Positions 16,887 to 26,202 of a DNA stretch of 26,202 bases are shown here, in pieces. Numbering within the stretch: position 1 is the first letter of the stretch; every line of letters starts with the position of its first letter. The translations under genes were made by a program, and so were the position numbers. The stretch lies in NCBI GenBank assembly GCA_049999765.1, contig JBNGIQ010009118.1, positions 122,209 through 148,410 on the forward strand. The letters are read 5' to 3'. Source of the DNA: Phaeoceros laevis (taxonomy: Eukaryota; Anthocerotophyta; Anthocerotopsida; Notothyladales). The notes beneath the pieces were generated by a model. That model ran no database searches. It saw nothing but the letters and a program-made list of their open reading frames with translations, and was not told where the DNA came from.

Positions 16887-19800
16887 ATGGAGTTTTCCAG
16901 GTCTAGATCTGCATCCTATGCCAGGTCCTCTTCACTTCCGCAATCCCCAAAGGAACCAAAGGGACCCCCGCGATCGCTGTACTTGGGGGTTGACGTGGGC
17001 ACAGGGAGCGCACGTGCAGGTAAATCCAGAATGGAGCTGGTCATTTGCTAGAAGGCCGGATGCAAGATAAAATTTTGCGATTTCTAGACATGGTACTAGC
17101 AGGCAGAAACACCGCCTACTTTCGTTGATAGCTTGAAGGGTTATGGCCTAATGGTGCGAGTGGCACCCATCATGTGTTGCAGCATTGAGAAAATTGGAAA
17201 TCCGGCTCCTGACTATACTGGTTGCACTTGTTTTGGACTGAATTTTGTCCTCAGGGGTGTTTGACGAAGAAGGGAGACTCTTGGGTGTTTTCTCCAGTCC
17301 TATCCAAATCTGGAAAGAGGGCAACTGTGTTGAGGTACTTCAGCTGAATTACACGAACGCCGATCTGTAGGCCTGTGAGCGGCAGTGTGCATTTACGGAT
17401 TATCAGAGAGGATATTCTAGTTTTGCCGTAGCTTGTGAATTCGATTACATGGCATCCAACCTTGTGTGGGTTCCTCCAGCAATCTTCCACAGACATCTGG
17501 CATGCAATATGTTCTGCGGTGAGAGGAGCTTGCACAAAATCAGCTGCGGCTCCTGCAGATATCAAAGGCATTGGCTTTGCTGCAACCTGTTCACTAGGTC
17601 AGGACTCGCGTCTTACCCTGCCATGTTGTTTTATTGGTCTGGGAGGAAGAACAGAGGAACGTGAGTCATACCGCCAAAAAGTAACGGTTACACTGTTTCT
17701 CTTCGCAGTGGCGTTAGGAGCAGATGACTCACCTGTCACCGTGTCCTGGAGTGGTGATACTAGACGAAATGTGATAGTTTGGATTGATCACCGTGCTGTA
17801 GAGCAGGCTGACCGCATAAATGCTACCCATTCTCCTGTTCTACAATTCGTAGGTGGGGCTTTGTCTCCCGAGATGCAGCCTCCGAAGGTACTTGTCTGGC
17901 ATGCCAGTTGGGCCCTTGATTACATTTTCAAATGGGATCTGACAGGTACTTGTCCTAGCAGCTGCTCTGGGTTAAGGAGAACCTTCCACAGACCTGGGCT
18001 GTCGCATTTCGGTGGATGGACTTAAGTGACTGGCTAACATACAGGTTCGGCTCTACTTTTGACCATGAATAATCCTTAGAATGAGTGAACCTCCGGCTTC
18101 TCGTCTAGAATGAATTCCAGGACACACCTGTATGTACTTGATAGGTAATAGCCGTTTTTGAATACGGTCCACCTTGTGCACCATGGCAGGGCCACAGGGG
18201 ATGATACCCGCAGCCTTTGCACAGCTGTTTGCAAGTGGACTTACATGGGGCATGCCCATTTGGAGCAGATGGATAGTGAGGACTCTGCAGCTATGCAAGC
18301 TTGTGGATGGGATGACGTGTTCTGGCAAGAAGTGGGTCTTGGGGATCTTGTTGAAGGCAGATACACTAAAATAGGTTGGCATTTCAGCCCTATTTGTGGG
18401 AGAGGTTTTAGGTTTGAGTTACGAACTGACGCAGGTTTATGCGATGAATGTGTCCTGTTCATGTGTCAGGAAGAAATGTAGCATTTCCTGGCCATCCGCT
18501 TGGTCTTGGTCTCACTCTTTTGGCCGCGCAGGCAAGGATCTTTCTACACGCAGGGATCGATTTGTTATCTGCAGGCACCTTCCAAGGTTCAGATGTCTAG
18601 AATGTGATTTGGGTTCGTAGAATACCCCCTGAAGAAAGCCGTATACCTGCCTAGAGTAGTGTAGGCATGTCTTTCTTAGATACGTTTCCATGTATGGTGC
18701 ATGCTAAGGAGATATTCATGGGTGAAATCAGGTTGCCCTGGAAGGTTCTGCAGCTGTCCACATGGGGGTGTGATCTCCTATTACTGGGCACAACGTTGAC
18801 TGTCTGCTGTAGTTGGACTACGAGCAGTTGGATCATGCCCGGCTGATGGTTTGTGCAGGAACTTGGTTTGCTTGAAGGAACTCCTGTGGGAACTGCACTT
18901 ATTGATGCCCATGCTGGCGGGGTTGGTGTACTGGAGAGTATATCTGCAGGAATAGCTCAGAGGCTGAAAAGGCCGGTGCCTAGTTCAAACGCTACTGCTT
19001 TTACAGGAGCATCGCACGAAGTGACTCCAGAATCTAGTGTTTCTGAAGATTCAAGCATCACATCCGAGATTGTCGATGATATGAAGGTTTCACCTGAGCC
19101 TGGAGCCAAGCATGTTCACTTCGATGATGAGCTGGGAACTGCATCTATCGAGAACAGCTCAGAAGGGGATACCTTGGATCCGAATGAAGCATTATGCCGC
19201 AGAATGGTCCTTGTGTGCGGGACGTCCACATGTCACATGGCATTGTCACAAAACAAAGTGTTTATTCCAGGTGTCTGGGGTCCATACTGGTCAGGTATTC
19301 GCAATGGAGAAGCATGCTTTGGCTTTGGTTCTCTGTAGAGCTTTCTTCCTCATTCTTGATCATGATCTGCCATGTCCCTCTTGCAGCCATGGTACCGGAT
19401 TTCTGGCTAACCGAAGCTGGGCAGAGTGCAACTGGTGCTCTCTTAGACTACCTGGTTGACAACCATGTGGCTGCTCCAACACTAGCTAACCGGGCTGCTT
19501 CACAAAGTGAGTCTTTGGAGAGAGACGCAGGAGGGTGTCTGTATTCTTGATGGTAAAATTTGAATGTGCAGTCTTTGACGTGGGTGTTCCTGCTTTGGGG
19601 TTTGATCATCAGAAATAACAATATTTGAGCTGCTCAACAAGATCCTGGAGAAACTAGCTTCTGATCCAGCAGTACCATTTGAGGCAGCATTGACAAAGAG
19701 CTTGCATGTGCTCCCAGATTTCCATGGCAACAGGTGCGTAGAGCCTCCTAGTCATCCTCATACTATTCCCACTTGCTTTAACGCGACCTGACTAAGTTTG

Positions 19801-20712
19801 CAGCCCCCTGTTTCTCACTTTCCGTTCGTCCGTGAATTATGTGCCTTTCATGCAACTTGACGATGCGCCGTTCTGTGTCAACTGATGAAGGTCTCCAAGA
19901 GCAGATCCACGAGCCAAGGGGATGATAAGTGGCTTGAGCCTGGATGGAAGTGAAACAAATCTTGCAGTACTCTACCTTGCAGCTGTTCAGAGTATCGCAT
20001 ATGGAACTCGACAGATTGTTGAACACTGCAATGCTCATGGACTGCAGGTGAAGTTTCTAACACTTGCAACGTACCACGGCAGCTAAGCCACTCTGACACA
20101 CCTTTTCAGCCTTGCTGCCTTGCTTTCTTTGTCGAATAGTTGTTACTGAAAAGTGCTGTTATCACTCCCTGTGCAGATCGATACGTTGCTGGCCTGCGGT
20201 GGGCTAGCGAAAAACAAGTTATTTCTTGAGGCACATGCCGATATTGTGGGTGCGTTTACTGTTTCCAGAGATGAATGATAGCATGTATGATGCGTTGGTT
20301 GAGAGGCAGTAACACGTAAAGTGGGCAAGTGGTATCTTTACCACTATTCTTCACCGTGTTGTTTGTGCAGGTTGCCCTGTGATCTTGCCAAGAGAGAATG
20401 AGTCCATCCTGCTAGGTTCTGCCATTCTTGGCGCAGTTGCGGCAAAGAGATTCGTCAGCGTGCATGAAGCTATGCGTGCACTAAATGCTCCAGGCCTGGT
20501 AAGCATTACAAGAACAAGCTCGAGCCTCCAATGTCTCCAAGATGTTACAGCTCTTTGCAGTGTTCACCGGATTGTGTGCTTGCGTACAGATTGTGGAGCC
20601 TTCCCTAGACCCGAAACTGAAGAAGTATCACGACGCCAAGTACGCAATATTCCAATCGCTGTATGAGCAACAAAGATCATATCGAAGTGCCATGGCAGAA
20701 GCGCTAAGTTGA
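16887..20712 (+). CDS. FGGY: FGGY-family carbohydrate kinase (candidate D-ribulokinase), 14 exons
   Basis: Exons: 16887-17019, 17255-17334, 17480-17597, 17709-17887, 17962-18044, 18190-18374, 18470-18531, 18859-19294, 19387-19506, 19613-19733, 19891-20047, 20177-20249, 20371-20498, 20590-20712. They sum to 1998 nt and 665 aa in one open frame. Motifs in order: phosphate-1 loop [13 protein letters not shown] (Asp36), WSGD and WIDHRA for substrate binding, [13 protein letters not shown] with the catalytic Asp, [10 protein letters not shown] (phosphate-2), [10 protein letters not shown], and ACGGLAKN...GCPVILP (adenosine motif). Plant (At4g30310), human FGGY and yeast YDR109C relatives phosphorylate D-ribulose; the substrate here is inferred. 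Intron 7 uses a GC donor (18532-18533). Exon 8 carries a Ser/Glu/Asp-rich insertion of about 80 residues (after GVLESIS, before RMVLVCGTS) that makes it longer than usual relatives (about 580 aa). The N-terminal Ser/Arg-rich 25 residues could be a weak targeting signal. Confidence 0.92.
18532..18858 (+). other. GC-AG intron (intron 7 of the FGGY kinase)
   Basis: The exon ends GCGCAG and the intron begins GCAAGG; the acceptor is TTGTGCAG before GAACTTGG. Only this junction joins ...[11 protein letters not shown] to [11 protein letters not shown] in frame and in the spacing of the family. No GT donor nearby gives the same protein. GC donors with a strong CAG/GCAAG context are a known minor class of U2 introns. 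Confidence 0.8.
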
Positions 20713-21120
20713 TATTTATCAGTGAGCAGTTTGCCAGCTGCCTCAATTTGTTGTGTTGTAGGCACTTGCGTGAATCTAAACAGATTGCACTCCCCAATCG
20801 CAAGGCTGGCCTTCAGATTCGGGCTACAATTGACCAATTTCAGGTAGGTCCAGCCGTTGCAGGTTGAATGGCAACACCTGGATTTATAATTGGACCATCC
20901 ACAAAAGAAATGAGCACGGAATCTGTGGCTGACAACGGATTGGCCGCACCGAGCGCGCCGACTGATGGCCGCACTGCGCCACGGTGCGTTGTTCATGACC
21001 CTGTCTACCTGTACCGCCAACCTCGCCTCGTCCTCCTCCTCCCGCTGCGAATGCGTCCGCCTGAGTCTCCTTGCGGAGACGCGTGCTGCTCGAAGTGTGC
21101 GTAGGAGGAGGGGGACCACA

Positions 21121-22710
21121 ATGCGGAGGCTGGCTGTGACGGGAGTGCTGGGGCAGGCTGTCAAGGGCGCAGTGCAGGAAGTGCTCGCTGTCAAGGGGCT
21201 CCGTCACCGACTGCGCGTGGCCATCGCTCTTGCGCTCATCTTCTTCCAGGAAACCAAGGGTTTGTTAGGAGCTCTTCCCGGAGTCCTCTACGCGCTGCAT
21301 TTGCACAGATCCCTGCCTGGCTTGAGCCTCGGGAAGGCCGCTCTCCTGGACGCTAATGGTGGCAAGGCCTCAACGTCGCTGCTGGCCGCGGTGTTCAAGA
21401 AAGGCAACGCCTGGGTGCTGAGCCTTGCCAGCCGCATCTTCCGGTCCCGCTTGAAGTCGTACAGCTCGTCTGTGATCCGGGATGTGCGATTCGGACAAGC
21501 CGAACGCAATCTGTGAGTGCATTGTGCGGCTGCTGAGGTGCATTGTGGTGTCTGTTGGCAGGCAATGCGGTGATGTCCGACCAGATTTCTGACCTCTTTG
21601 ATGTGATTTACAGGCTGGACGTCTATGTTCCCCTTGGACACACTCCGAATGACTCCGTTCCGGTCGTGGTCTTCGTCCACGGAGGCATCTGGGCCATGGG
21701 GGAGAAATGGCAGTTCTCTTCCCTCGGCGCACGCCTGGCAGACAATGGTGTGCTAGCGGTGCTTGTCCAGTACACCCTCTTCCCGGAGGTAGTCTCCCTT
21801 TGATTTTTGAATCCTTGAAGGAGATGTCGTGCCACATGTGATGCAGCTGTTGCTTGTGCTTGATTCCTCTTGTTTTGTTTGCTTGTTTTGCAGGTTCTAG
21901 CATCTGAGCAGGTGAAGGAAGTCTCTCGAGCATTGTCTTGGACGCTTGACAACATCTTGGATTACGGAGGGGATCCCAGCAGAGTTTACCTGATGGGACA
22001 TTCCGCAGGTCCACTCTCCTCTCAATCACCGCCAGGCTCGCTCGTAAATTGACCCGAAGCTGTGTTTCTGAAGAGTTTGGCTTGCTTCCTCTTCTTCCGC
22101 AGGTGCACATCTGACTGCCATGGTGCTGTGGGAACGAGCCAATCTTCTTGCCAACTCTAAAGCCGAGTCAAGACATGGAGGAGATGCAAGGCAACCTCAC
22201 TGCTACATCGGCCTGGCAGGAGTGTACGACATTGCCGAACACTACCTGTACGAAAACCGGCGAGGCGTGGCTTCCCTGTCCTGCATGATGCCGGCCATGG
22301 GAGGCCCGGAGGGGTTCGCATCCATGTCCCCCACCCTCCTCTTCCGCTCCTTCCAGCAGGCCAATTGCAATAGCCCGACTGACAAGGAGGGGAAGGCCGG
22401 TTTGATCCCACCTTGTTACCTGTACACTAGCCAGTGCGACACCGTGGTCCCCGCCCAAAGCAGCATGGGATTTTGCCAGGTGCTGGCGGATTTGGGATGC
22501 AATGCCCGCGTCTTCTTGCACGATTCTTTGTTACATGACGATTTCGCCTTCTGGGACAAAGGATGGGGCAACGACACCCGGTGTGGGCCTCTTGTCAAGG
22601 ACCTGCTTGCCATCTTCGGCAGCCGTGATGCCAAGGCTGCCCTTCCCATGGACGGCATTGCTGGAGCGCAAGAGCTCCAGCCTGCCTGTAGCCCACCGCG
22701 AGGTCGTTGA
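21121..22710 (+). CDS. Isoprenylcysteine alpha-carbonyl methylesterase-like alpha/beta hydrolase
   Basis: Exons: 21121-21512 (donor GTGAGT), 21614-21788, 21894-22008 and 22103-22710; 1290 nt, 429 aa in one frame. The oxyanion motif is VVVFVHGGIW (HGG about 153-155). The nucleophile elbow GHSAG has Ser about 226, spanning the exon 3/4 border. The likely acid is the Asp of TSQCDTVVP (about 340), and the base is His of LLHDDFAFWD (about 372). The blocks YIGLAGVYDIAEHY and SMSPTLLFR match the order in plant ICME proteins. Those remove the methyl ester from prenylated C-terminal cysteines at ER/Golgi membranes. A hydrophobic stretch VAIALALIFF near residue 35 could anchor the N-terminus. In-frame ATGs at 20965 and 20995 would add up to 52 Ser/Arg-rich residues, so the start is uncertain. 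It lies about 400 bp downstream of the FGGY kinase on the same strand. Family call firm, substrate inferred. Confidence 0.85.
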
Positions 22711-22943
22711 AATGAGATTCTTCCTTGGTAATGCGCCGTTTCGTGAGTGAGTCACGAGCTTCCCTCGTTTGGCAAGGTTCATCAGAGATTCGAGGTGTTG
22801 GAATCGTAACCGCCCATCGTGAAGATCAGGGTGCTGCGAAGGTAGAGATGTAATTGAAGCTTTTCATCTGGACATTTTACCGCAGTCGGCCCGCAATCCT
22901 GTGAATGGTACTTTCCTCGCAGCAGCAAGGTATTAATGCGGTT

Positions 22944-23020
22944 CCCACGACTTGGACGAGTTGCACCATTACTTCGACGGATCCCACGACTTGGACCATT
23001 ACTTGGACGGACTGCACCGA
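22944..23020. repeat. 39-bp tandem repeat, two copies
   Basis: CCCACGACTTGGAC begins at 22944 and 22983. Both copies continue with ACCATTACTT-GACGGA-like words in slightly different order. Confidence 0.7.
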
Positions 23021-23593
23021 TTTGTTTTTTGGAGTTGTTTTAGGGCAGCTCTTGCTAGCCATTACATATAACTTTAAGCTCTTTCACATGTGTCACTATC
23101 GGCTTGCCCTCTACACCGCTCGGTGTATTGATTTTCTTTCTTTTGGAAAGCAGCACATGGCGTGCAGATTCGTGGACAGAAAAGTCTAGAGAAACTTCGG
23201 GAATTGGACAGTAACTTGGAGAGCATGAGAGGAACTCTAGAAGAAACTTAAAGAGAAACTTGGAATACTTTGATAGGGATAAAACACATAATTGCCAGTG
23301 TGAAGCAATAGTTGAAGAGAATCAAGGAGAGAAAATTCAAGACATATGCATTGTACATAATGGGCATATGTTTTCTTTTTCTAAGAAGAAGAACAAGCAG
23401 CTCAAATCCTTGGATACCCCTGATTCACGAAATCCACCACAAAATCCATACGGATTTCATGAGTATTCGTTTGCGCGTGGATTTTCATGCTACCAAATAT
23501 CCATGTTGATTCAATTCCTATCATGGTTTAGTCCGTGGAAATTCAACATTGGTTGGAATTTGTACAGAAAACATACAGGGATGAAAACCAGCC

Positions 23594-23776
23594 AAAATAC
23601 AATTGCACATTCCATGTGGGTTCCATGGTGGATGTGTGCACTATGATTGACATTAGTTCCTTGTCATTAATTCCTTGTCAATGGAAAATACAATTGCACA
23701 TTCCATGTAGGTTCCATGGTGAATGTGTCCCGTGTGATTGACATTAATTCCTTGTCATTAATTCCTTATCAATGAA
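23594..23776. repeat. 91-bp tandem repeat, two copies
   Basis: AAAATACAATTGCACATTCC begins at 23594 and 23685. Each copy continues through GGTTCCATGGTG-ATGTGT, GATTGACATTA and a doubled TTCCTTGTCATTAATTCCTT. Confidence 0.85.
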
Positions 23777-23790
23777 ACTGTATGGCCGTG

Positions 23791-23940
23791 GGGTCCATGT
23801 GGAATAGCATCCATGTGCAGACCACACGGATGTCACACGGAATATTCACATGAACATTATCCGTAGGGTCCATGTGGAATAGCATCCATGTGCAGACCAC
23901 ACGGATGTCACGCAGAATATTCACATGAACATTATCTATA
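23791..23940. repeat. 75-bp tandem repeat, two copies
   Basis: Copies at 23791-23865 and 23866-23940 begin GGGTCCATGTGGAATAGCAT and run to TTCACATGAACATTATC. They differ at only a few positions, so the duplication is recent. Confidence 0.9.
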
Positions 23941-24005
23941 TTGCTCACATGAAGATTATGTATTGATTCAATACATAATGTCATAGTAATCTTCATATGA
24001 GCAAT
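23940..24005. repeat. 66-bp imperfect hairpin
   Basis: The outer arms ATTGCTCACATGAAGATT (23940-23957) and AATCTTCATATGAGCAAT (23988-24005) pair with one mismatch. The core 23955-23979 is a near-perfect palindrome with 12-bp arms (ATTATGTATTGA) around one base. It follows the 75-bp repeats directly. It could be a small foldback element or a transcribed hairpin. Confidence 0.8.
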
Positions 24006-24604
24006 ATTTTATATGACAGTAAATAACCCATTTATTTATTTATCACTAGTGTAGAGGCCCCACCACTTCGTGGTTGGCCTAACGTTGGGTGAACGCTTAC
24101 ACCATATGTTACATGAGGTCAACATATATCATGAGGTCAACATATGTTATCATATATCATTTATTATTAGTTAGGGTTAGGGTTTATTATTAGTTAGGGT
24201 TAGAGTGCTCGCACACACAACACTTACCCCTATTTTTTTATTATATAAGATTAGGTGCATGCAGCCGTGAGGCTATGACGCCTGAACCTGAATCAAAAAC
24301 ATGAGTGAATAGTCACTTTGGGCAGCGCAGAAAAAGGATTAGAGCAAACAAAATAGCAAATCTAGATAGCTATATCAATGGACCTAAGTGAAGTAATTGC
24401 CAGTTTTTTAGTAAATAACCCATGAAATTTCTTACGTGAACACCCTGTGCGGCCTGGACCTGCCCATCTAGAGGGCAAGCCATCCACACCACTTCCCCAT
24501 AGATATAGTGGCACCGCTTGCGTTAGTGTGTTTTTACTGGGAGCCGAGAAGTGAGAAAATCAAGAGCGACGGAGGTTACCGTTCCTGCTCCACCCGTCCC
24601 CAGA

Positions 24605-24692
24605 TGGGGGCTCCCGGTTGGTGACTGTATCTGATGGCGTGTTCAATCCCATGTGGAGTTGGCATAACACGTTAAGTTACTACTACTACTGC
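24605..24692 (+). repeat. Dispersed repeat, copy B, just upstream of the PDF-PPR gene
   Basis: GGGGGCTCCCGGTTG, GTGTTCAATCCCATGTGG, AGTTGGC and TACTACTACTACTG follow in the same order as at 6138-6255, at perhaps 70% similarity by eye. The copy ends about 30 bp before the first in-frame ATG of the PDF-PPR gene. Confidence 0.6.
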
Positions 24693-24720
24693 CTTGGCGC
24701 GTTAGCATTAATAGCCTTGG

Positions 24721-26202
24721 ATGCCAACAGCTGAAAACGTGGGCATGCCCGCTGGACTGCTACTGCTGAAAAACCCTGCAATGCTCCACCTACAATTTGG
24801 CACCACCAACAAGATGCACCATCAGCGGTTTTGGACGCCAGCAGCTGGGAGGCAGGCCCACACCCTGGAGCTGGAGGGGTGTTTAAATGTGCCTCCGAGG
24901 CAATGGATTCACGCAAGGCGCACATTTGTGCCGAGCAGTGTCTTACCAGCCAAGCTGCGCATACCGGACAATAGCAGTGCAGGAGAACGACAAGAGTTGT
25001 TGTGGAGGCAATATTTCTTTGACCCCACATTGTGGTGGGACTGCAGGACGAACAAGAAGAGCGCGCGCTCTCCCGACTTCAGGCACAAGGAGTCCAAGGA
25101 GCCCATATGGCTGAACAACTTCTACAAGCCTGACTGGGTGGATGCGGAGCTGGCTGCCTTGGACAAGCAGGTTGGACGGTCTGCTCAGCCTACATCCAAC
25201 CCCTTGTTGCATCGTAATGCTGCTGCCCCGACGGTGCCACAGTGCCAAGGGTACGGAACGGCTCAGGCTGTAATCGAACAACTTTGTGAGAATAGGCAGC
25301 TAAGTCCAGCAGTGGACGCTTTGACCGTCTTGGCGGAGAATCAATCTCGTGTGTCCTCCTCTCTGCTGTACAGAGTCATTCGGATATGCGGGGCTGAAAA
25401 AAATATAGTGTTGGGGCGACGACTTGATGATCTCACCGTCAAGCTTGGGTACGCATCCAACGCATTTTTGGGAAACCATCTCTTGCGCATGTATGCATGT
25501 GGAGGTAGGCTACAGGAGGCGATGGATGTGTTCAACAGGGTAGGGAAACCGGATGTCTTCATGTGGGTTTCCATTATCTCTGCACATGCTAAGCACGGAA
25601 AACCGAAGGAGGCCATACAACTCTACCGTGAGATGCGTAGGTCAGGAGTGAAGGCGGATGGTTACGTCTTTGTAGCTGCCCTTCAAGCTTGTGCGTTTGC
25701 CGCCGACTTGGAGTCTGGCAGAGAAGTGCACTCTGATGTGTTGCACAGTGGCTATCCTACTGACTTGTTTGTTGGCAACTGCCTGGTGGACATGTATGCA
25801 AAATGTGGCGAATTGAAAGATGCACGCCAAGTTTTTGACAGCATGGCCACAAAGGATGTGGTGACATGGAATGCCCTGATAGCTGGGTATGCAAAATGTG
25901 GTGAGCTGGAAGATGCACGCCAGGTTTTTGACAGCATGGCCACAAAGGATGTGGTGACATGGACAGCGCTGATCACTGGGTATGCACAGCAAGGACTCGG
26001 CCAAGAGGCGCTTGTTGTGTATGGACAAATGGAGGAGGTGGGCCTCATTTTGGCTGACCGTGTTACTTTTGCTTGCCTTCTGAAGGCGTGTGCAAGCACT
26101 GGTGCCCTGCAGAAGGGCAGGGAGCTGCACTCAAAGATTGTCAAAAGAGGTCTGCGGGATGATGTAGTGGTGGGCAACTGCCTGGTGGACATGTATGCAA
26201 AA
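24721..26202 (+). CDS. PDF-motif / PLS-class PPR fusion protein, 5' part (runs off the window)
   Basis: An uninterrupted frame of 494 codons from ATG 24721 (preceded by an in-frame TAG at 24712) is open at the window end. Further in-frame ATGs at 24745, 24781 and 24814 leave the start uncertain. Residues about 93-140 read LLWRQYFFDPTLWWD, then NKKSARSPDFRHKESKEPIWL and KPDWV. This matches the PDF motif of plant organellar single-stranded DNA-binding (OSB) proteins, with PDF at 118-120. No OB-fold (SSB) domain is visible before it. PPR repeats begin near residue 190: MYACGGRLQEAMDVF, PDVFMWVSIISAHAKHG, DLFVGNCLVDMYAKCGEL, KDVVTWNALIAGYAKCGEL, ALITGYAQQGLGQEAL, CLLKACASTGALQKGRELH. An E or DYW domain may follow outside the window. 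Likely an organellar RNA factor (editing type); no clear transit peptide is seen. The PDF fusion is the unusual part. Confidence 0.8.
   Translation, partial: MPTAENVGMPAGLLLLKNPAMLHLQFGTTNKMHHQRFWTPAAGRQAHTLELEGCLNVPPRQWIHARRTFVPSSVLPAKLRIPDNSSAGERQELLWRQYFFDPTLWWDCRTNKKSARSPDFRHKESKEPIWLNNFYKPDWVDAELAALDKQVGRSAQPTSNPLLHRNAAAPTVPQCQGYGTAQAVIEQLCENRQLSPAVDALTVLAENQSRVSSSLLYRVIRICGAEKNIVLGRRLDDLTVKLGYASNAFLGNHLLRMYACGGRLQEAMDVFNRVGKPDVFMWVSIISAHAKHGKPKEAIQLYREMRRSGVKADGYVFVAALQACAFAADLESGREVHSDVLHSGYPTDLFVGNCLVDMYAKCGELKDARQVFDSMATKDVVTWNALIAGYAKCGELEDARQVFDSMATKDVVTWTALITGYAQQGLGQEALVVYGQMEEVGLILADRVTFACLLKACASTGALQKGRELHSKIVKRGLRDDVVVGNCLVDMYAK
25795..25980 (+). repeat. 93-bp tandem duplication inside the PPR array
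   Basis: Two adjacent 93-bp units (25795-25887 and 25888-25980) encode 31-residue S-type repeats of the form YAKCGEL-DARQVFDSMATKDVVTW. They differ at few bases, some of which change residues near the end (NALIAG to TALITG). This is a recent in-frame repeat duplication. Confidence 0.9.

Larger units (their letters stand above)
22711..24600. other. Long intergenic, repeat-rich and AT-rich, no gene recognised
   Basis: Apart from the repeats listed separately, this holds only short open frames without domains. Near 24165-24205 are two copies of TTATTATTAGTTAGGGTTAG. ATGAGGTCAACATAT is repeated near 24113 and 24131. AGGCCCCACCACTTCGTGGTTGGCCT near 24053-24079 is a small imperfect hairpin. Confidence 0.5.

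Noticed and set aside
21370-22110. 246-codon minus-strand open frame
   Set aside because: It lies antisense across exons 1-3 of the ICME-like hydrolase and has a low-complexity basic composition; a shadow of the real gene.
23591-23940. Tandem repeats as a CRISPR array
   Set aside because: Units are directly adjacent without unique spacers, and the setting is a plant nuclear genome.
24165-24210. TTAGGGTTAGGG words as telomeric sequence
   Set aside because: Only two short runs inside a larger tandem repeat, and the usual plant repeat is TTTAGGG; chance or a minor interstitial motif.
25642-26192. Minus-strand open frames of 146-162 codons at the right end
   Set aside because: They are repetitive because they are antisense to the PPR repeats; the plus strand carries the recognisable protein.

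Overview
The window comes from a land-plant nuclear genome. It holds a plastid-targeted LHC-superfamily protein (OHP2), a P-class organellar PPR protein resembling the trnG-splicing factor PPR5/EMB2453, alpha-crystallin heat-shock proteins, and part of a PLS-class PPR gene whose near-identical fragments lie elsewhere in the window. Introns are short (about 90-370 bp) with plant-type GT-AG borders. Many similar PPR copies, and an intron inside class I-like small heat-shock genes, suggest a seed-free lineage (bryophyte, lycophyte or fern), but I cannot name the species. A run of exactly 100 N at 4575-4674 shows it is a draft scaffold.

Layout. 1-800: GC-rich short tandem repeats and a hairpin. 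1094-1918: a broken glutathione-transferase-like gene (frameshift, lost C-terminus). 2000-6250: repeat-dominated DNA with two short fragments of one PPR gene, each ending in perfect palindromes; an LTR-like insertion; the sequence gap; and one arm of a large inverted repeat. 6250-7270: the other arm, carrying an open 144-aa secreted cysteine-rich protein gene. The left arm (4033-4469, minus strand) carries a broken copy of that gene. 7270-9680: no recognisable gene.

9680-11684: two small heat-shock genes (HSP20) head to head as an inverted duplication, with heat-shock-element-like sites in the shared promoter. 13077-16571 (minus strand): OHP2, then the PPR5-like gene. 16887-22710 (plus strand): a 14-exon FGGY carbohydrate kinase with one GC-AG intron and an acidic insertion, then a 4-exon isoprenylcysteine-methylesterase-like alpha/beta hydrolase. 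I assembled exons by following protein similarity across splice sites; each model keeps one open frame throughout. 22750-24700: AT-rich tandem repeats and a hairpin. 24721-26202: the 5' part of a gene coding for an OSB-type PDF motif fused to PLS-class PPR repeats, running off the window.

The intact genes at 9.7-22.7 kb are a mix of chloroplast biogenesis (OHP2, PPR5-like), stress (HSP20 pair) and metabolism or protein modification (FGGY kinase, ICME-like). Nothing suggests that they form one pathway. The unusual content lies in the repeat-rich flanks: the inverted-repeat cysteine-rich gene pair, the palindrome-capped PPR fragments and the PDF-PPR fusion.
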